From positions 1,291,236 to 1,355,235 of the forward strand of contig NC_006371.1 in assembly GCF_000196255.1 (NCBI RefSeq): 64,000 nt of DNA, read 5' to 3'. Within the stretch, counting starts at the first letter, position 1. Each line of letters begins with the position of its first letter. This stretch comes from Photobacterium profundum SS9. Its GTDB lineage: Bacteria; Pseudomonadota; Gammaproteobacteria; Enterobacterales; Vibrionaceae. Under the pieces are notes generated by a model that made no database searches, was not told the DNA's origin, and was given only the letters and a program-made list of their open reading frames with translations. Shown here piece by piece: positions 9,134 through 17,738 of the stretch. A program made the translations under genes and the position numbers.

Positions 9134-10100
9134 GGCTCAAATAAAAGAGAATGCGTCGTGATAAATTGGTACCTAAGTAACACATAATTATCATCGATAA
9201 CAAAATTGCAGCGAGATACACACTCATTAGTGTTTTGATCTCTGTCGTGGTTGTTTTAATATCATCCACTAGTGAGATACTCACCTCTTGTACAACTTGC
9301 TGTATTAAGGTGAACCTGTCATTAAAAGCTTGCAAGCCTGTCGCTATCTCACTCTCTTCCATTATCTCCGTTAAAATACCCTCTCGTAATTTATAACTGT
9401 CAGCAAAAGCAGGGTTTGCAAACGTTTTAAGTAAAAGATCAATTTGTTTCGGGCTAGCACTAATAGCGATAAACCGATCAATAAAGAGTTGTTGACGCTC
9501 AATCACCGTCGATAATAACTGTTTAAACTCATTATTGTTCGTTTCTTTATACTGATGAATGAACCAATTTTCTTCTTGTGCCCAAAAAGACAGCCACTGC
9601 AATTGATAAAGTACTTCTGTGTTTTTCTCTATATCTATATTTCCAGTGCTCACTCTATTTTTTTCAAACGTTATTAAAAACTGACTAACGAGATCATCAA
9701 ACCATACAGACCAATCTTTCAAATCTTCTTTACTCGTAGAAAGTAGCTCAACCTTCGCTTCACCCATCTCTTTTAATATATTCTCTGCCCCCTCTTTTTC
9801 ACTTTGAGAGAACGCGCTGGGCAGTAACAAAAAAGCACGATTAATCGCTTCAGATAGTGCATTCAATTCATTCGATTCAATGTCGCCCACTAATTTTTCT
9901 GTTTTGAGTGTGTGAACTTGTGATGAAATAACATATTGCTCTTTCAATAGTTCAATTCTAGCATTAAGTAAATTCAACGATTGTACTTCGCCGTACAATT
10001 TCTTTATTTCTAACCCAGCAAATACACTCATAAACAGTAGTGGTAACCCAACTAACAGAAACAGTCTCGATTTAATGGATATTTTGTTCAAAAAGCCCAT
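9108..10100 (-). CDS. Hybrid histidine kinase, N-terminal sensor part (frameshifted gene)
   Basis: 330 aa: TM helix 1 (about 12-28), a mostly helical periplasmic domain of about 250 residues resembling nitrate/TorS-like sensor bundles, TM helix 2 (about 293-312) and the first HAMP residues (LSRRILFYLSRVSKR). Then the frame stops, while the HAMP continues in the -1 register as DVKIEEDHNAAL. The two frames overlap by 26 nt. One inserted base, or two lost, near 9115-9125 explains the break. It is divergent from the binding protein/porin pair at 10192, which suggests those genes are sensory partners or targets. Confidence 0.8.
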   Translation of the reverse strand: MGFLNKISIKSRLFLLVGLPLLFMSVFAGLEIKKLYGEVQSLNLLNARIELLKEQYVISSQVHTLKTEKLVGDIESNELNALSEAINRAFLLLPSAFSQSEKEGAENILKEMGEAKVELLSTSKEDLKDWSVWFDDLVSQFLITFEKNRVSTGNIDIEKNTEVLYQLQWLSFWAQEENWFIHQYKETNNNEFKQLLSTVIERQQLFIDRFIAISASPKQIDLLLKTFANPAFADSYKLREGILTEIMEESEIATGLQAFNDRFTLIQQVVQEVSISLVDDIKTTTTEIKTLMSVYLAAILLSMIIMCYLGTNLSRRILFYLSRVSKRCQN

Positions 10101-10155
10101 ATTCTCTCCTTGAATGTGAACTCAGACCAATGTCTGTTTGTAGTCACAATAATGT

Positions 10156-10174
10156 CTACTATTATGTATAGTAG
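10156..10174. promoter_or_regulatory. Inverted repeat in divergent promoter region
   Basis: CTACTAT-N5-ATAGTAG, perfect 7-bp arms, lies in the 91-bp gap between the divergent kinase and binding-protein genes, so it could be a shared operator. No known regulator consensus recognised. Confidence 0.4.
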
Positions 10175-10191
10175 ATTTAGTAGTCACTGAT

Positions 10192-10689
10192 ATGGAAAAA
10201 TCAATGAATAAGGATTTTCTTGATAAACAAGTTGTTATGACATTCTTATTTGGAATGTTCATCACATTATTTTCATCCTATGTTAATGCTGAAAGTCGCT
10301 CTGATAATAAGGAAGTAGAGTTTGCCGTATTTTCTATGAATAATGATATTCCGGCTTTAAGTAAAAGCAAAGCGAGAATGATTTATAAAGGAAAAACAAA
10401 AAAAATAAATGGTAGTTTAAAAATCATATTAGTTGATTTGCCTGTGAACTCTATCCATAGAGAAGAGTTTTACTCTATGTTACTGGGTAAATCGATATCT
10501 CAGATGAATGGATACTGGGCGAGTTTGTCATTTTCTGGTAAAGGTAAAGCACCAGAAGAACTTAATAGTGATGATATAAAAAACATTATTGAATGGTTGA
10601 ATAATAATCCAAATGGTATTGCGTATGCTCCCATTGAATCAGTTCCGGAAAATGCCAATATTTTAATCACTATCTTACAGGGAGAGTAA
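10192..10689 (+). CDS. Small periplasmic PstS-like (phosphate-binding fold) protein
   Basis: 165 aa with an N-terminal signal sequence (hydrophobic core about 17-32, cleavage near VNA-ES). The mature part has features of the small PBP-like domain family: IPALSKSKARMIYKGKTKK, then REEFYSMLLGKS, then YWASLSFSGKGKAPEELNS, which resembles the W-x-x-x-x-F-x-G-x-G region of short PstS-like proteins. About 125 mature residues is half a normal PstS. An alternative start at 10204 has a better-placed GGA. Followed 4 bp later by the porin-like gene; ligand unknown, a sensory role next to the kinase is inferred. Confidence 0.65.
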   Translation: MEKSMNKDFLDKQVVMTFLFGMFITLFSSYVNAESRSDNKEVEFAVFSMNNDIPALSKSKARMIYKGKTKKINGSLKIILVDLPVNSIHREEFYSMLLGKSISQMNGYWASLSFSGKGKAPEELNSDDIKNIIEWLNNNPNGIAYAPIESVPENANILITILQGE

Positions 10690-10693
10690 GACA

Positions 10694-11740
10694 ATGAATA
10701 AAACACTTTTATCAATCATTATTATCGCTGCACTTCCATTCTGCTCACAAGCAGCAATCGATGTAACCGATAACTTTTCAATCAGTGGTTTTGGCTCAAC
10801 ATCTATTACTCAGTCAGATAACAAAACACCACTGTTTGTAAACCGAGAAATTACTGATGACACTTGCTACGATTGTGATACAATATTCGGTTTGCAAGCT
10901 GACTGGGCAATATGGGATGAATTAAGCGCCTCAGTTCAAGTCGTTAAACGCCCTCAAGATAATTGGTCTGAACCAGAAGTAGAATGGGCTTACCTCGCTT
11001 ACCATTATAACAGCTTATCATTTAAAGCCGGACGTCTACGACTGCCTCTCTTTCTTGCGTCTGAATATTACTATGTAGGGCAAGCTTACACATGGGCACG
11101 ACCACCTCAAGAGGTCTACGATAGTATTTTAGGGTTCAATTACTTTGATGGGCTTTCGGTCAGTTGGGAATATGATCTCTCCGATGAAATAGTGCTAACT
11201 ACAATGCCATTGTATGGTTTTTCGAATACCAATAAAACGGATTACGATAGTGTAACGCTAGAATTTGATACAGAGCGAGTGGCAGGTATTTCATTCGATT
11301 TTAGTGGCTTTAATTATCGTATTCATATGAATTATATGAATGCAAAATATCGAATCGTTCCATCACCAACCTATGAAACATTAAACATCTATACGTTCGG
11401 GGCTGAATATTCACTTGATCAGTGGCATTTTATGGCAGAAGTAGAAACAGACGAGATTCAAACGAATTGGTATACAAGCGCTTCTTATAATATCGATAAG
11501 TTTACCCCTTATATGGTGTATGGAGAGAGCCACCAGCGCCGAAAAAGCAATAGCATTACGACAGGCGTAAGATACGATATCACGCACTCAATCTCTGTTA
11601 ATGCTGAATGGCAAAACATCTTTATGGATAGAGAAGATTACAACGCCGGAAATTCAGGACAATTCGTTACACCACCAATCGCTTACGGTGAAGACAAAGA
11701 TGTTCAGTTGTATACTGTTATGCTGAATTTCATATTCTAA
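10694..11740 (+). CDS. Porin-like outer-membrane beta-barrel protein
   Basis: 348 aa with a signal peptide (MNKTLLSIIIIAALPFCSQA) and a mature region of alternating aromatic/polar strands, ending in VMLNFIF with a C-terminal Phe as in BamA-assembled barrels. A Cys pair (TCYDCD) near residue 57 could form a disulfide loop. It begins 4 bp after the binding-protein gene, so the two are co-transcribed. Specific channel function not recognisable. Confidence 0.7.
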   Translation: MNKTLLSIIIIAALPFCSQAAIDVTDNFSISGFGSTSITQSDNKTPLFVNREITDDTCYDCDTIFGLQADWAIWDELSASVQVVKRPQDNWSEPEVEWAYLAYHYNSLSFKAGRLRLPLFLASEYYYVGQAYTWARPPQEVYDSILGFNYFDGLSVSWEYDLSDEIVLTTMPLYGFSNTNKTDYDSVTLEFDTERVAGISFDFSGFNYRIHMNYMNAKYRIVPSPTYETLNIYTFGAEYSLDQWHFMAEVETDEIQTNWYTSASYNIDKFTPYMVYGESHQRRKSNSITTGVRYDITHSISVNAEWQNIFMDREDYNAGNSGQFVTPPIAYGEDKDVQLYTVMLNFIF

Positions 11741-11767
11741 ACTGAAACCTAAATCGGCACCTAAATG

Positions 11768-11985
11768 TAAGGGAGTAATAATACCAGTCTAGACAAGTAT
11801 CTGATCATCCTTGCTGGTTAAAATTGCTTATAACTGCGTTAGAAATTTGGTAATTAGAACCACTAATTACTTCAATTTCTGCCTTGTTATTATCAATTTT
11901 TCCTACGCAATTATCTGACCATTTACTTACCCAGAATGGTATAACATGCTGACGCTCAGCAATAATTACTCCCTTTATACACCAA
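11768..11985. repeat. Palindromic MITE-like element
   Basis: About 218 bp with matching inverted ends (AAGGGAGTAATAATA at the left, complement of TAATTACTCCCTTT at the right) and further inverted matches toward a centre at GTAATTAGAACCACTAATTAC. No coding capacity. The form fits a non-autonomous MITE or long-hairpin repeat; I have no second copy here to compare. Confidence 0.55.
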
Positions 11986-12018
11986 TATATATAATGCCAA
12001 TCTGCACCGTTGGGCCGC

Positions 12019-12924
12019 TTATTTCACTAACATTGCAGCACCAAACACACCGGCACTATCACCTAAATCTGGTTTAACGATAAGTATATCTAAAATTGGG
12101 TTAAACAAGTGGCGCTTAATCGCTTGTGGGGCGTGTTCATAAAGTGCGTCGATATTGCCCACACCACCGCCCACGACAATCACATCGGGGTCAATAACGT
12201 TAATAATTTGTGCAACAGCCAAACCAAATTTATCGATTAATCGCGTTAATGTATGCTGAGCAAAGCTCTCGCCGCTTTCTGCCAATTTTACGATTTCAGG
12301 CAAAGAGTGTTCTTGCTTAGCAATACTTTTGTAATGCGCTTCTAAGCCTTTCCCTGAAATCACTGTTTCTAAACAGCCTTCTTTACCGCAATAACATAAC
12401 GCACCATTAGGTTCTAATACATTATGCCCCCACTCGCCTGCAATGCCATGTCGTCCGTTTATCAGCTTGCCATTAACAACAACACCAGAACCAACACCTG
12501 TACCCATAATGATACCGAATACGACTTCAGCATCAGGCTTTAAGCGTTTCACAACACCTAAGCGGGCTTCCGCTAACGCAAAACAATTTGCATCATTTGC
12601 AAGTACAACTTTAGTGCCCAGCATTTCTGAGAGATCTTGATCAAAAGGCTGACCATTCAATGCTGTTGAATTGCAGTTTTTCATTACACCTGTTTGAGGA
12701 TCTAACGCGCCAGGTGTACCAAAGCCAATCGCCTCGGGGTATTCACCTATAGAATCAGCACACATATCAATAAGAGATTTAATACGTTGTAGAATATGGG
12801 CATAACCTTTACTTCCTTCAGTGGCAACTCGCTTACGCAACACACACTGATCATCTGTTCGTGACATCACTGCGCACTCAATCTTGGTGCCACCTAGATC
12901 AACGCCCCAATAATACTGACTCAT
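12019..12924 (-). CDS. mak: ROK-family sugar kinase, Mak fructokinase-like
   Basis: 301 aa. The phosphate motif GVDLGGTKIE opens the protein. NSTALNGQPFD, NDANCFALAEA, GTGVGSGVV and GEWGHN follow, then the ROK zinc motif CYCGKEGCLE and the C-terminal DPDVIVVGGGVGN. NSTxLNGQPFD and GEWGHN with CYCGK match E. coli Mak better than NagK. It would phosphorylate fructose (or another hexose) in the cytoplasm. I start at 12924 (MSQYYWG) because GGAG lies 8 nt upstream; the frame extends to 12996 without support. Monocistronic. Confidence 0.82.
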   Translation of the reverse strand: MSQYYWGVDLGGTKIECAVMSRTDDQCVLRKRVATEGSKGYAHILQRIKSLIDMCADSIGEYPEAIGFGTPGALDPQTGVMKNCNSTALNGQPFDQDLSEMLGTKVVLANDANCFALAEARLGVVKRLKPDAEVVFGIIMGTGVGSGVVVNGKLINGRHGIAGEWGHNVLEPNGALCYCGKEGCLETVISGKGLEAHYKSIAKQEHSLPEIVKLAESGESFAQHTLTRLIDKFGLAVAQIINVIDPDVIVVGGGVGNIDALYEHAPQAIKRHLFNPILDILIVKPDLGDSAGVFGAAMLVK

Positions 12925-13142
12925 TGCTACTCCAGAAATTTTATCGTTATATACCATAGTTACCTCATGATGGTCGCTTAAGCGATAATTCAGCACCGTA
13001 AGGTAACTTAGATATAATATACTGAATAATTAAGGGATAAGAGCAACACGTACAACAAAGCTAACGAAAAAGTGCCAATTCGTGATATCGCTTTTGTTTA
13101 AACAGGTAATGATTGCCCCAAATGCTAGATCACTCACACGAT

Positions 13143-13158
13143 ACCCAAGCTACCTCAA
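13143..13158 (+). repeat. 16-bp dispersed repeat, copy 1
   Basis: ACCCAAGCTACCTCAA, identical to 13575-13590. The two copies flank the small gene at 13268. Confidence 0.5.
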
Positions 13159-13267
13159 TTTTAACGACAAGATCGCCTAATCATTAAAATCAGCCATAAT
13201 TACTTAACAATGGTCATGACTTTGGCTTATCGAATTTTAGGCAAATGTCGTCAAGGAGAATCACGCT

Positions 13268-13483
13268 ATGTTTCTTAAAGAGACTCGTACTGGTGATCTA
13301 GTAGATGTAATTGATATGGGGTCTTTAATAAACCCTTTTACTCGACAGGTGGATGTTCAATACCAATCAGGGGAGGATTTAGCCGATCCTGTTACGATAG
13401 ACAAACAGAATTTGGCTTTTCCATCTGGCGAGCAATTACCAGAATGCTGGATCAACGGCTACTACCGTTTTAAACAAGGATAA
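13268..13483 (+). CDS. Small conserved-looking hypothetical protein (71 aa)
   Basis: ATG at 13268 is preceded by AAGGAG at ideal spacing. The product is acidic and soluble, rich in beta-type segments (GDLVDVIDMGSLINPFTRQV), with no signal peptide or TM. No family recognised. The good ribosome site and isolated position support a real gene. Confidence 0.65.
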   Translation: MFLKETRTGDLVDVIDMGSLINPFTRQVDVQYQSGEDLADPVTIDKQNLAFPSGEQLPECWINGYYRFKQG

Positions 13484-13574
13484 TGGGTTAAATAAAGCTT
13501 AATAATGAATCGACTATTTCACTCGCCATCTCATAACTACTTAATACTGGTTATAACCGATGGCGAGTGACTTT

Positions 13575-13590
13575 ACCCAAGCTACCTCAA
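13575..13590 (+). repeat. 16-bp dispersed repeat, copy 2
   Basis: Second copy of ACCCAAGCTACCTCAA, followed by GATGCAGGATTCAGAGTAAC. May be part of a short Photobacterium-type interspersed repeat. Confidence 0.45.
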
Positions 13591-13646
13591 GATGCAGGAT
13601 TCAGAGTAACTCCCGAAGAGCGAGTTTTATTGGAATCTATGCGGTA

Positions 13647-14069
13647 TTACTTTTGAAGGTTTTTAGCTAACTCTAAACAATGTAATCGAAGCTCTTCTAC
13701 TCGAGACGCATCCATACTCGACTTCTGGCGAAGCTGTTGTTTCAAATCTTTCGCTTTTTCTTGTAACTCTCGCCCAATCAACGTTAAAGAGATCACTTTT
13801 TTACGCTCATCAACGGGTGAAACTTGACGGGTCAGCATCTGCTTGCCTTCTAAACGCTTCACAATCGGTGTTAATGTTCCTGGGTCAAGATGAGTATCAT
13901 GAGATAACTCTGTTAGGCTTACATCATTGTTGTACCACAATGATTGCATAACGATGTACTGTGGGTAAGTGAGATCAAACTCATCTAACAACGGGCGGTA
14001 TGCGCGTACTAATGCATTGGTCGCCGTATAGAGTGCAAAGCACACATTATCTGATAACTGTTGAGACAT
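13647..14069 (-). CDS. MarR/OhrR-family transcriptional regulator
   Basis: 140 aa with a winged-helix domain. A single N-terminal Cys (VCFALYTATNALVRAYRPLL) sits where OhrR has its peroxide-sensing Cys, followed by DLTYPQYIVM and HLDPGTLTPIVKRLE, the recognition helix, and a DERKK wing. It strongly resembles the OhrR at 36311 in this window. Start at 14069 follows GAGGAAA; an in-frame ATG at 14087 lacks a site. Divergent from the oxidoreductase gene at 14404, which it probably represses; TTGCGCA-containing words lie between them. Confidence 0.85.
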   Translation of the reverse strand: MSQQLSDNVCFALYTATNALVRAYRPLLDEFDLTYPQYIVMQSLWYNNDVSLTELSHDTHLDPGTLTPIVKRLEGKQMLTRQVSPVDERKKVISLTLIGRELQEKAKDLKQQLRQKSSMDASRVEELRLHCLELAKNLQK

Positions 14070-14237
14070 TCTTTTCCTCTCCGGCATACAATCACTTGAT
14101 AAGTGATCATTTTCATCTCAGCGATACTGGTTATATCTATTCTGCTTCTTATCTTCCGCATAATAACGCGTATTGCATCACAGTAATATAGTCAGCCCAA
14201 AATTACTTAGCGTACAAAATATATTCACACAAACCTA

Positions 14238-14295
14238 TTGCGCAAAAATAAAACTGGGTGTAACTTAAAAAACAGATTTAGTTAGTGCGCAAAAC
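14238..14295. promoter_or_regulatory. Candidate OhrR/MarR operator region
   Basis: TTGCGCAA at 14238-14245 and GTGCGCAA near 14285 resemble the GCGCA-containing words between ohrR and ohr at 36797 and 36857. Their place between the regulator and the oxidoreductase supports an operator role. Confidence 0.4.
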
Positions 14296-14403
14296 ATTTG
14301 CAGGGAAAGTAATTGGTCATTACTTTTTAAACAAGCAGTAGCCTTTTGAGCAAAATGAAAAGAAGCTGCTACTGTTACTTAAAATATTTCAAAGGAAGAC
14401 ATA

Positions 14404-15399
14404 ATGAACATTCAAGAAATTCAATTAGCTTCTCGCCCTACAGGCATTCCGTCAGCTGAAAACTTTGCATTGGCTCAAAATACACTCCCTGAAATACAAG
14501 ATGGTGAAGTATTAGTAAAGAACCTTTGGATGTCTGTTGACCCTTACATGCGTGGTCGCATGATGGATCGTGCAAGCTACATTGCCCCTTTCCAAATAGG
14601 TGAAGCCTTAGAAGGTGGTGCAATTGGCGAAGTCATTGAATCGAAAAACACTGAGTTCCCTGCTGGCACCAAAGTAAACAGCATGCAGGGTTGGCGCAGC
14701 CATTACATCAGTAACGGAAACGGTTTAACCGCACTTCCTGTTACACCACTACCCGATCAAAGTTTCTTAGGCATTATGGGTATGCCCGGTATGACCGCAT
14801 GGACAGGTCTGTTCCGTATCGCAAACTTAAAACCAACAGATACTGTTTTCATTTCTGCAGCTTCTGGCGCAGTGGGTAGCGTTGCTTGTCAGATTGCAAA
14901 AATGCACGGCTGTACTGTTGTCGGTTCAACAGGTTCTGACGATAAAGTAGCACTGCTTAAAAGCCTAGGTGTCGATGTTGTTATTAACTATAAAAAAGAA
15001 TCAAACCTAACAGAAGCATTAGCAAAAGCTGCACCGCAAGGTATTGATGTATACTTTGAGAATGTAGGTGGTGAGCACCTTGAAGCTGCATTGGCAAACA
15101 TGAGCGATTACGGCCGTATAGCGGTATGTGGCATGATTTCTCAATACAATGCGACCGAACCTCAGCCTGGTCCTACTAACCTTGCCATGCTTATTATCAA
15201 GAAATTAAAAGTTGAAGGCTTCATTGTATTCGACCACTGGGCGCACTATGGTGAATTCGCACAGCAAATGGGTCAATGGATTGCTGAAGGTAAAATCAAA
15301 TGGGAAGAAACTGTGTACGAAGGCTTAGCTGAAGCGCCTAATGCATTTATCGGACTGTTTGAAGGTAAGAACAAAGGAAAAATGCTGGTTAAACTGTAA
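14404..15399 (+). CDS. NADP-dependent MDR oxidoreductase (CurA/LTB4DH-like)
   Basis: 331 aa, zinc-independent medium-chain dehydrogenase/reductase. It has the family N-terminus (RPTGIPSAENF), WMSVDPYMRGRM, a Rossmann GAVGSVACQIAK motif (about 160), and FENVGG. E. coli CurA (YncB) and leukotriene B4 dehydrogenase are the closest types I recognise; such enzymes reduce alkenal/one double bonds with NADPH, often as part of electrophile detoxification. A GGAAG ribosome site precedes the ATG. Divergent OhrR-like gene suggests induction by oxidants; a terminator follows. Confidence 0.85.
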   Translation: MNIQEIQLASRPTGIPSAENFALAQNTLPEIQDGEVLVKNLWMSVDPYMRGRMMDRASYIAPFQIGEALEGGAIGEVIESKNTEFPAGTKVNSMQGWRSHYISNGNGLTALPVTPLPDQSFLGIMGMPGMTAWTGLFRIANLKPTDTVFISAASGAVGSVACQIAKMHGCTVVGSTGSDDKVALLKSLGVDVVINYKKESNLTEALAKAAPQGIDVYFENVGGEHLEAALANMSDYGRIAVCGMISQYNATEPQPGPTNLAMLIIKKLKVEGFIVFDHWAHYGEFAQQMGQWIAEGKIKWEETVYEGLAEAPNAFIGLFEGKNKGKMLVKL

Positions 15400-15432
15400 G
15401 CCTGATATATCCCAATTAACTTGACGCATAAT

Positions 15433-15460
15433 AAAAAAGGAGCCTAATGGCTCCTTTTTT
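15433..15460. terminator. Bidirectional rho-independent terminator
   Basis: AAAAAAGGAGCC-taat-GGCTCCTTTTTT. Serves the convergent oxidoreductase and pqiC transcripts. Confidence 0.9.
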
Positions 15461-15498
15461 GTCAATGATGTATATAACAATGGCCTATCGTTCTTTAA

Positions 15499-16092
15499 TT
15501 ACAAAGAAGTTGGCACCACATTTAACCGTTGTGCAATCTGAGTTGTTAAACGGTTTATACCTTCAGATAAGGCTTTAACCTGCGCGTCGTACCCCTCTTC
15601 TTGTAAAGGTACTTGGAACTGAAATGGGTACACACCATTCAAATCACCATCACTTTTTACTAGCATCCACTCGCCACTAATTTTAGCCATGCCGGAATAG
15701 TGTCCATTGAACTCATCGATTTTCACCTGTAACCGTGGTGAATTATATGTGCTCAATGCTGGCGTCAGTTCAGTTGTCCAGAACTGACTTTGCTTACTGC
15801 GTAAATCTTGATTAATACGCCGTGTTAGCTGCTTACCAATACTCTCAGCCCATAAATTTTGTTGAGCTTGTACAACTTCGGTATCACTTACTTGATACAC
15901 AAGACCTGTACCTGCTAGATGTTCAGCCATCTCAACTGGGCGAATAACCAGCAATGGCTGGTTAGACCCAATTTGAGACGTTGTGCTTTGTACACCAGTA
16001 GGTAATAAATAACTATTCACTGCATCGGGTTGACTGCTGCAGCCAGCTAAGAATGCAGCTGCGGCTACCATAAATAATAGGTGTTTTTTCAT
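15499..16092 (-). CDS. pqiC: PqiC-like outer-membrane lipoprotein
   Basis: 197 aa with a lipoprotein signal peptide and lipobox LAGC at about residue 18, then the DUF330/ABC-auxiliary fold. In E. coli PqiC is an outer-membrane lipoprotein that caps the PqiB needle linking inner and outer membranes. The ATG overlaps the pqiB stop by one base (TAATG). Last gene of pqiABC. Confidence 0.9.
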   Translation of the reverse strand: MKKHLLFMVAAAAFLAGCSSQPDAVNSYLLPTGVQSTTSQIGSNQPLLVIRPVEMAEHLAGTGLVYQVSDTEVVQAQQNLWAESIGKQLTRRINQDLRSKQSQFWTTELTPALSTYNSPRLQVKIDEFNGHYSGMAKISGEWMLVKSDGDLNGVYPFQFQVPLQEEGYDAQVKALSEGINRLTTQIAQRLNVVPTSL

Positions 16093-17738
16093 TATTGGCG
16101 GCCTCCAGCCGGAATAGGATCTTGTACTTTATCGTCACCGAAAACCAATGAATTAGGTTTTTCATTTAATTGTCGTAAAACGGGTTGTAGCTCTTTCATT
16201 ACTTGCTCAAAACGCGCTAATGCTCCCTCAAGGTTTCTATAAGGTACTGCATCTGGTCCAAAGCCATTCAAGGTTGCTTGAATTTCTTGTAAACTTTTAC
16301 GCATATCATTTGGTAATGCTTGGGTATCTTTTTGTGCTAGCAATTTGTCTAAGCTTTTTGCCACTTTCTCTGAGGCTAGCAAGGTTTTCTGTGATGTGTT
16401 TAATGTATTAGTTAACGACGTTAACGTATCTTCGACGGGTAAATCATTAAACTTCTTCAGTACACCGCTGATCTGCTTCTGAATCTCAGCAAAACCACCA
16501 GCTTTAGTTGGAAACAACGGATAGTCATCATAACTGTTGATTGGTGGCATTTTTTCATCTTTATATACTTCTGTATCGACAAATAATGCACCAGTTAATA
16601 AATTACCGGTTTTAAGGCTACCGCGAAGCCCACCTTTAAATTCACGTTCTAAGTTGCGTTTCAAACCGTCAAGAGAATCAAAGCCATTATTACCATAAAC
16701 TCGACCAAGCTCTATCCGAATAAGAACAGGAATCTGCTTACTAGAAAAACCTTCTTCGCCTGTTGGTAAACGTAGGGGGACTTTCTTCACCGTACCAATA
16801 CGGATGCCACGATATTCAATAGGCGCACCTTCATTTAAGCCACGAACCGATTCATCAAATAGCATGACATATTCAAGATATTCATCATAAATACGCTCAC
16901 GTACTGTATTAAAATTATTATATAGCTTAAACAGACTCATCTGTTTGGTAATAAGATTTCCTTCTTCAGAGCCATTAGGCACTCTAAAACTGACTCCTCC
17001 TGTAATTAAGGATTCTATTGAGCCTATTTTCAAGTTGAAGCCTTGTGCCGACATCTGTAAATCAACACCCGATGATAACCAAAACTTAGTACGGCTACGG
17101 ATCAAGCTGTCATAAGGCTGAAAGATAAATAGCTGGTAATTGGCTTTTTTAGTGTCAGTATCAAAGCTCACCTTTTCAACTCGCCCTACTGTAAACCCTT
17201 CATATAATACTGGATCACCAACGCTTAATTTACCCGCTTCACGGTGCGTTAATATCAGTCGTAAACCTTTAGCGTCTGCTGGTGCGACAGGCGGTACATC
17301 TAGCACCGTAAAATCACGTTTTTCGTTATTTTTAATACCCGGTTGTAACTCAATGTACGATCCTGACAGCAAGGTATCTAAACCCGAAATACCTTCTTTA
17401 CCAATTCGAGGTTTCACAACCCAAAATCGGGTATCTTCCTTTAGCATTCTTTCGGCGTCTTTATCCATCTGCACTTTCGCGGTGATATACGTGTAATCAT
17501 CGCTCAGTTTAACTTCAGTCACGACGCCTACTTTTACATTCAGTGATTTAATCTCGGTTTTCCCCACTTCAATACCTTCTGCCGTTTTTAGCGTCAGCGT
17601 TATCTCTGGGCCTTTACTTCCAACAAATTGCACCAGCATCCAGATACCAATTACCAATGCGACAAGAGGTACTAACCATATCGTCGATATCTGTTTTAAC
17701 TCTTGAACGTCAGCCTTAGCTGGCTTGTTATCATTCAT
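16092..17738 (-). CDS. pqiB: PqiB, MCE-domain membrane-bridging protein
   Basis: 548 aa: one N-terminal TM (about 16-36) and three MlaD/MCE repeats, each opening like KTAEGIEVGKTEI or GLRLILTHREAGKLSVGDPV with the G-x-P-V-x-Y/F-x-G core (GDPVLYEGFTVGRV, GAPIEYRGIRIGTV), then a long C-terminal helix. MCE hexamers of this type form a hollow tube spanning the periplasm for lipid transport. Start overlaps the pqiA stop by 8 nt. Length matches E. coli PqiB (546). Confidence 0.93.
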   Translation of the reverse strand: MNDNKPAKADVQELKQISTIWLVPLVALVIGIWMLVQFVGSKGPEITLTLKTAEGIEVGKTEIKSLNVKVGVVTEVKLSDDYTYITAKVQMDKDAERMLKEDTRFWVVKPRIGKEGISGLDTLLSGSYIELQPGIKNNEKRDFTVLDVPPVAPADAKGLRLILTHREAGKLSVGDPVLYEGFTVGRVEKVSFDTDTKKANYQLFIFQPYDSLIRSRTKFWLSSGVDLQMSAQGFNLKIGSIESLITGGVSFRVPNGSEEGNLITKQMSLFKLYNNFNTVRERIYDEYLEYVMLFDESVRGLNEGAPIEYRGIRIGTVKKVPLRLPTGEEGFSSKQIPVLIRIELGRVYGNNGFDSLDGLKRNLEREFKGGLRGSLKTGNLLTGALFVDTEVYKDEKMPPINSYDDYPLFPTKAGGFAEIQKQISGVLKKFNDLPVEDTLTSLTNTLNTSQKTLLASEKVAKSLDKLLAQKDTQALPNDMRKSLQEIQATLNGFGPDAVPYRNLEGALARFEQVMKELQPVLRQLNEKPNSLVFGDDKVQDPIPAGGRQ

